From assembly GCF_023016115.1 (NCBI RefSeq), contig NZ_JALKBH010000004.1, positions 286,122 through 329,561 on the forward strand: a DNA stretch of 43,440 nt, in the 5' to 3' direction. The stretch comes from Alcanivorax sp. S6407. GTDB lineage: Bacteria > Pseudomonadota > Gammaproteobacteria > Pseudomonadales > Alcanivoracaceae. Below, one piece after another: positions 43,406 to 43,440 of the stretch. The notes beneath the pieces were generated by a model. It was not told the origin of the DNA. It made no database searches and worked only from the letters and a program-made list of their open reading frames with translations. The translations under genes were made by a program, and so were the position numbers. Position 1 is the first letter of the stretch. Each line of letters begins with the position of its first letter.

Positions 43406-43440
43406 ATGAACGCGAAAGCGGACACCTTTACCGACTACAA
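43406..43440 (+). CDS. ahcY: Adenosylhomocysteinase (partial, N-terminus)
   Basis: Only eleven complete codons are present (MNAKADTFTDY). Assignment rests mainly on the SAH riboswitch directly upstream and the metK neighbour; the start of proteobacterial AhcY proteins is similar (short polar lead then DYKV). GGAGA lies 5 nt before the ATG. The enzyme hydrolyses SAH to adenosine and homocysteine. The rest lies outside the window. Confidence 0.8.
   Translation, partial: MNAKADTFTDY

Overview
The window looks like the chromosome of a GC-rich marine gammaproteobacterium, most likely Alcanivorax or a close relative. This is inferred from protein sequence and gene order: ygfB-pepP-ubiH-ubiI divergent from zapB-like/zapA-6S RNA-fau (as in most gammaproteobacteria), tkt-gap/epd-pgk-fba next to an ArsR-methyltransferase regulator and metK (as in pseudomonads), a split P-protein glycine cleavage operon, and FadL-type outer membrane proteins paired with large lipoproteins. 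No database search was possible.

Layout. Positions 1-1870 hold the attI-proximal end of a chromosomal integron: three attC sites (146-241, 682-733, 959-1063), parts of four cassettes read leftward, a candidate attI core, then the integron integrase at 1872-2870. The two complete cassette genes each run to their attC only through one in-frame stop codon. Positions 3125-7762 are gcvT-gcvH-gcvPA-gcvPB (minus strand). Positions 8194-17677 hold two paralogous operons, each a FadL/OmpP1-like porin followed by a lipoprotein of about 1060 residues with Ig-like domains and EF-hand-like calcium loops. Positions 18200-20827 are an iron(III) ABC permease and binding protein with a Fur-box-like palindrome upstream. 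Positions 20910-25760 are ubiI, ubiH, pepP and ygfB. Positions 25849-27705 run the other way: zapB-like gene, zapA, 6S RNA and fau. Then come a small membrane protein, ilvA, rpiA, two coiled-coil exported proteins, an alpha/beta hydrolase, a flavin reductase, a membrane protein and a META lipoprotein. Positions 35080-40672 are tkt, a GAPDH-family gene, pgk and fba (minus strand). The window ends with a SahR-like regulator, metK, an S-adenosylhomocysteine (SAH) riboswitch and the first codons of ahcY.

The right end forms a coherent S-adenosylmethionine cycle module: metK makes SAM, ahcY removes SAH, and two SAH-type controls (protein and RNA) lie within 3 kb. The centre combines central carbon metabolism, ubiquinone synthesis and outer membrane uptake functions.

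The most unusual feature is intergenic. Many gaps carry short tandem arrays with a strict 7-bp period, in several unrelated sequence families: GCGTGNN, CTCGNAA, GCTTGNA, (T/C)ACTNTTA-like, GCGTCNN/GACGCNN and GCCTGAT. They are often arranged as inverted pairs and very often begin within 0-25 bp of a stop codon. REP-like hairpins (GTAGGAGC...GCTCCTAC) and a roughly 100-bp composite repeat present twice in opposite orientation are intermixed with them.
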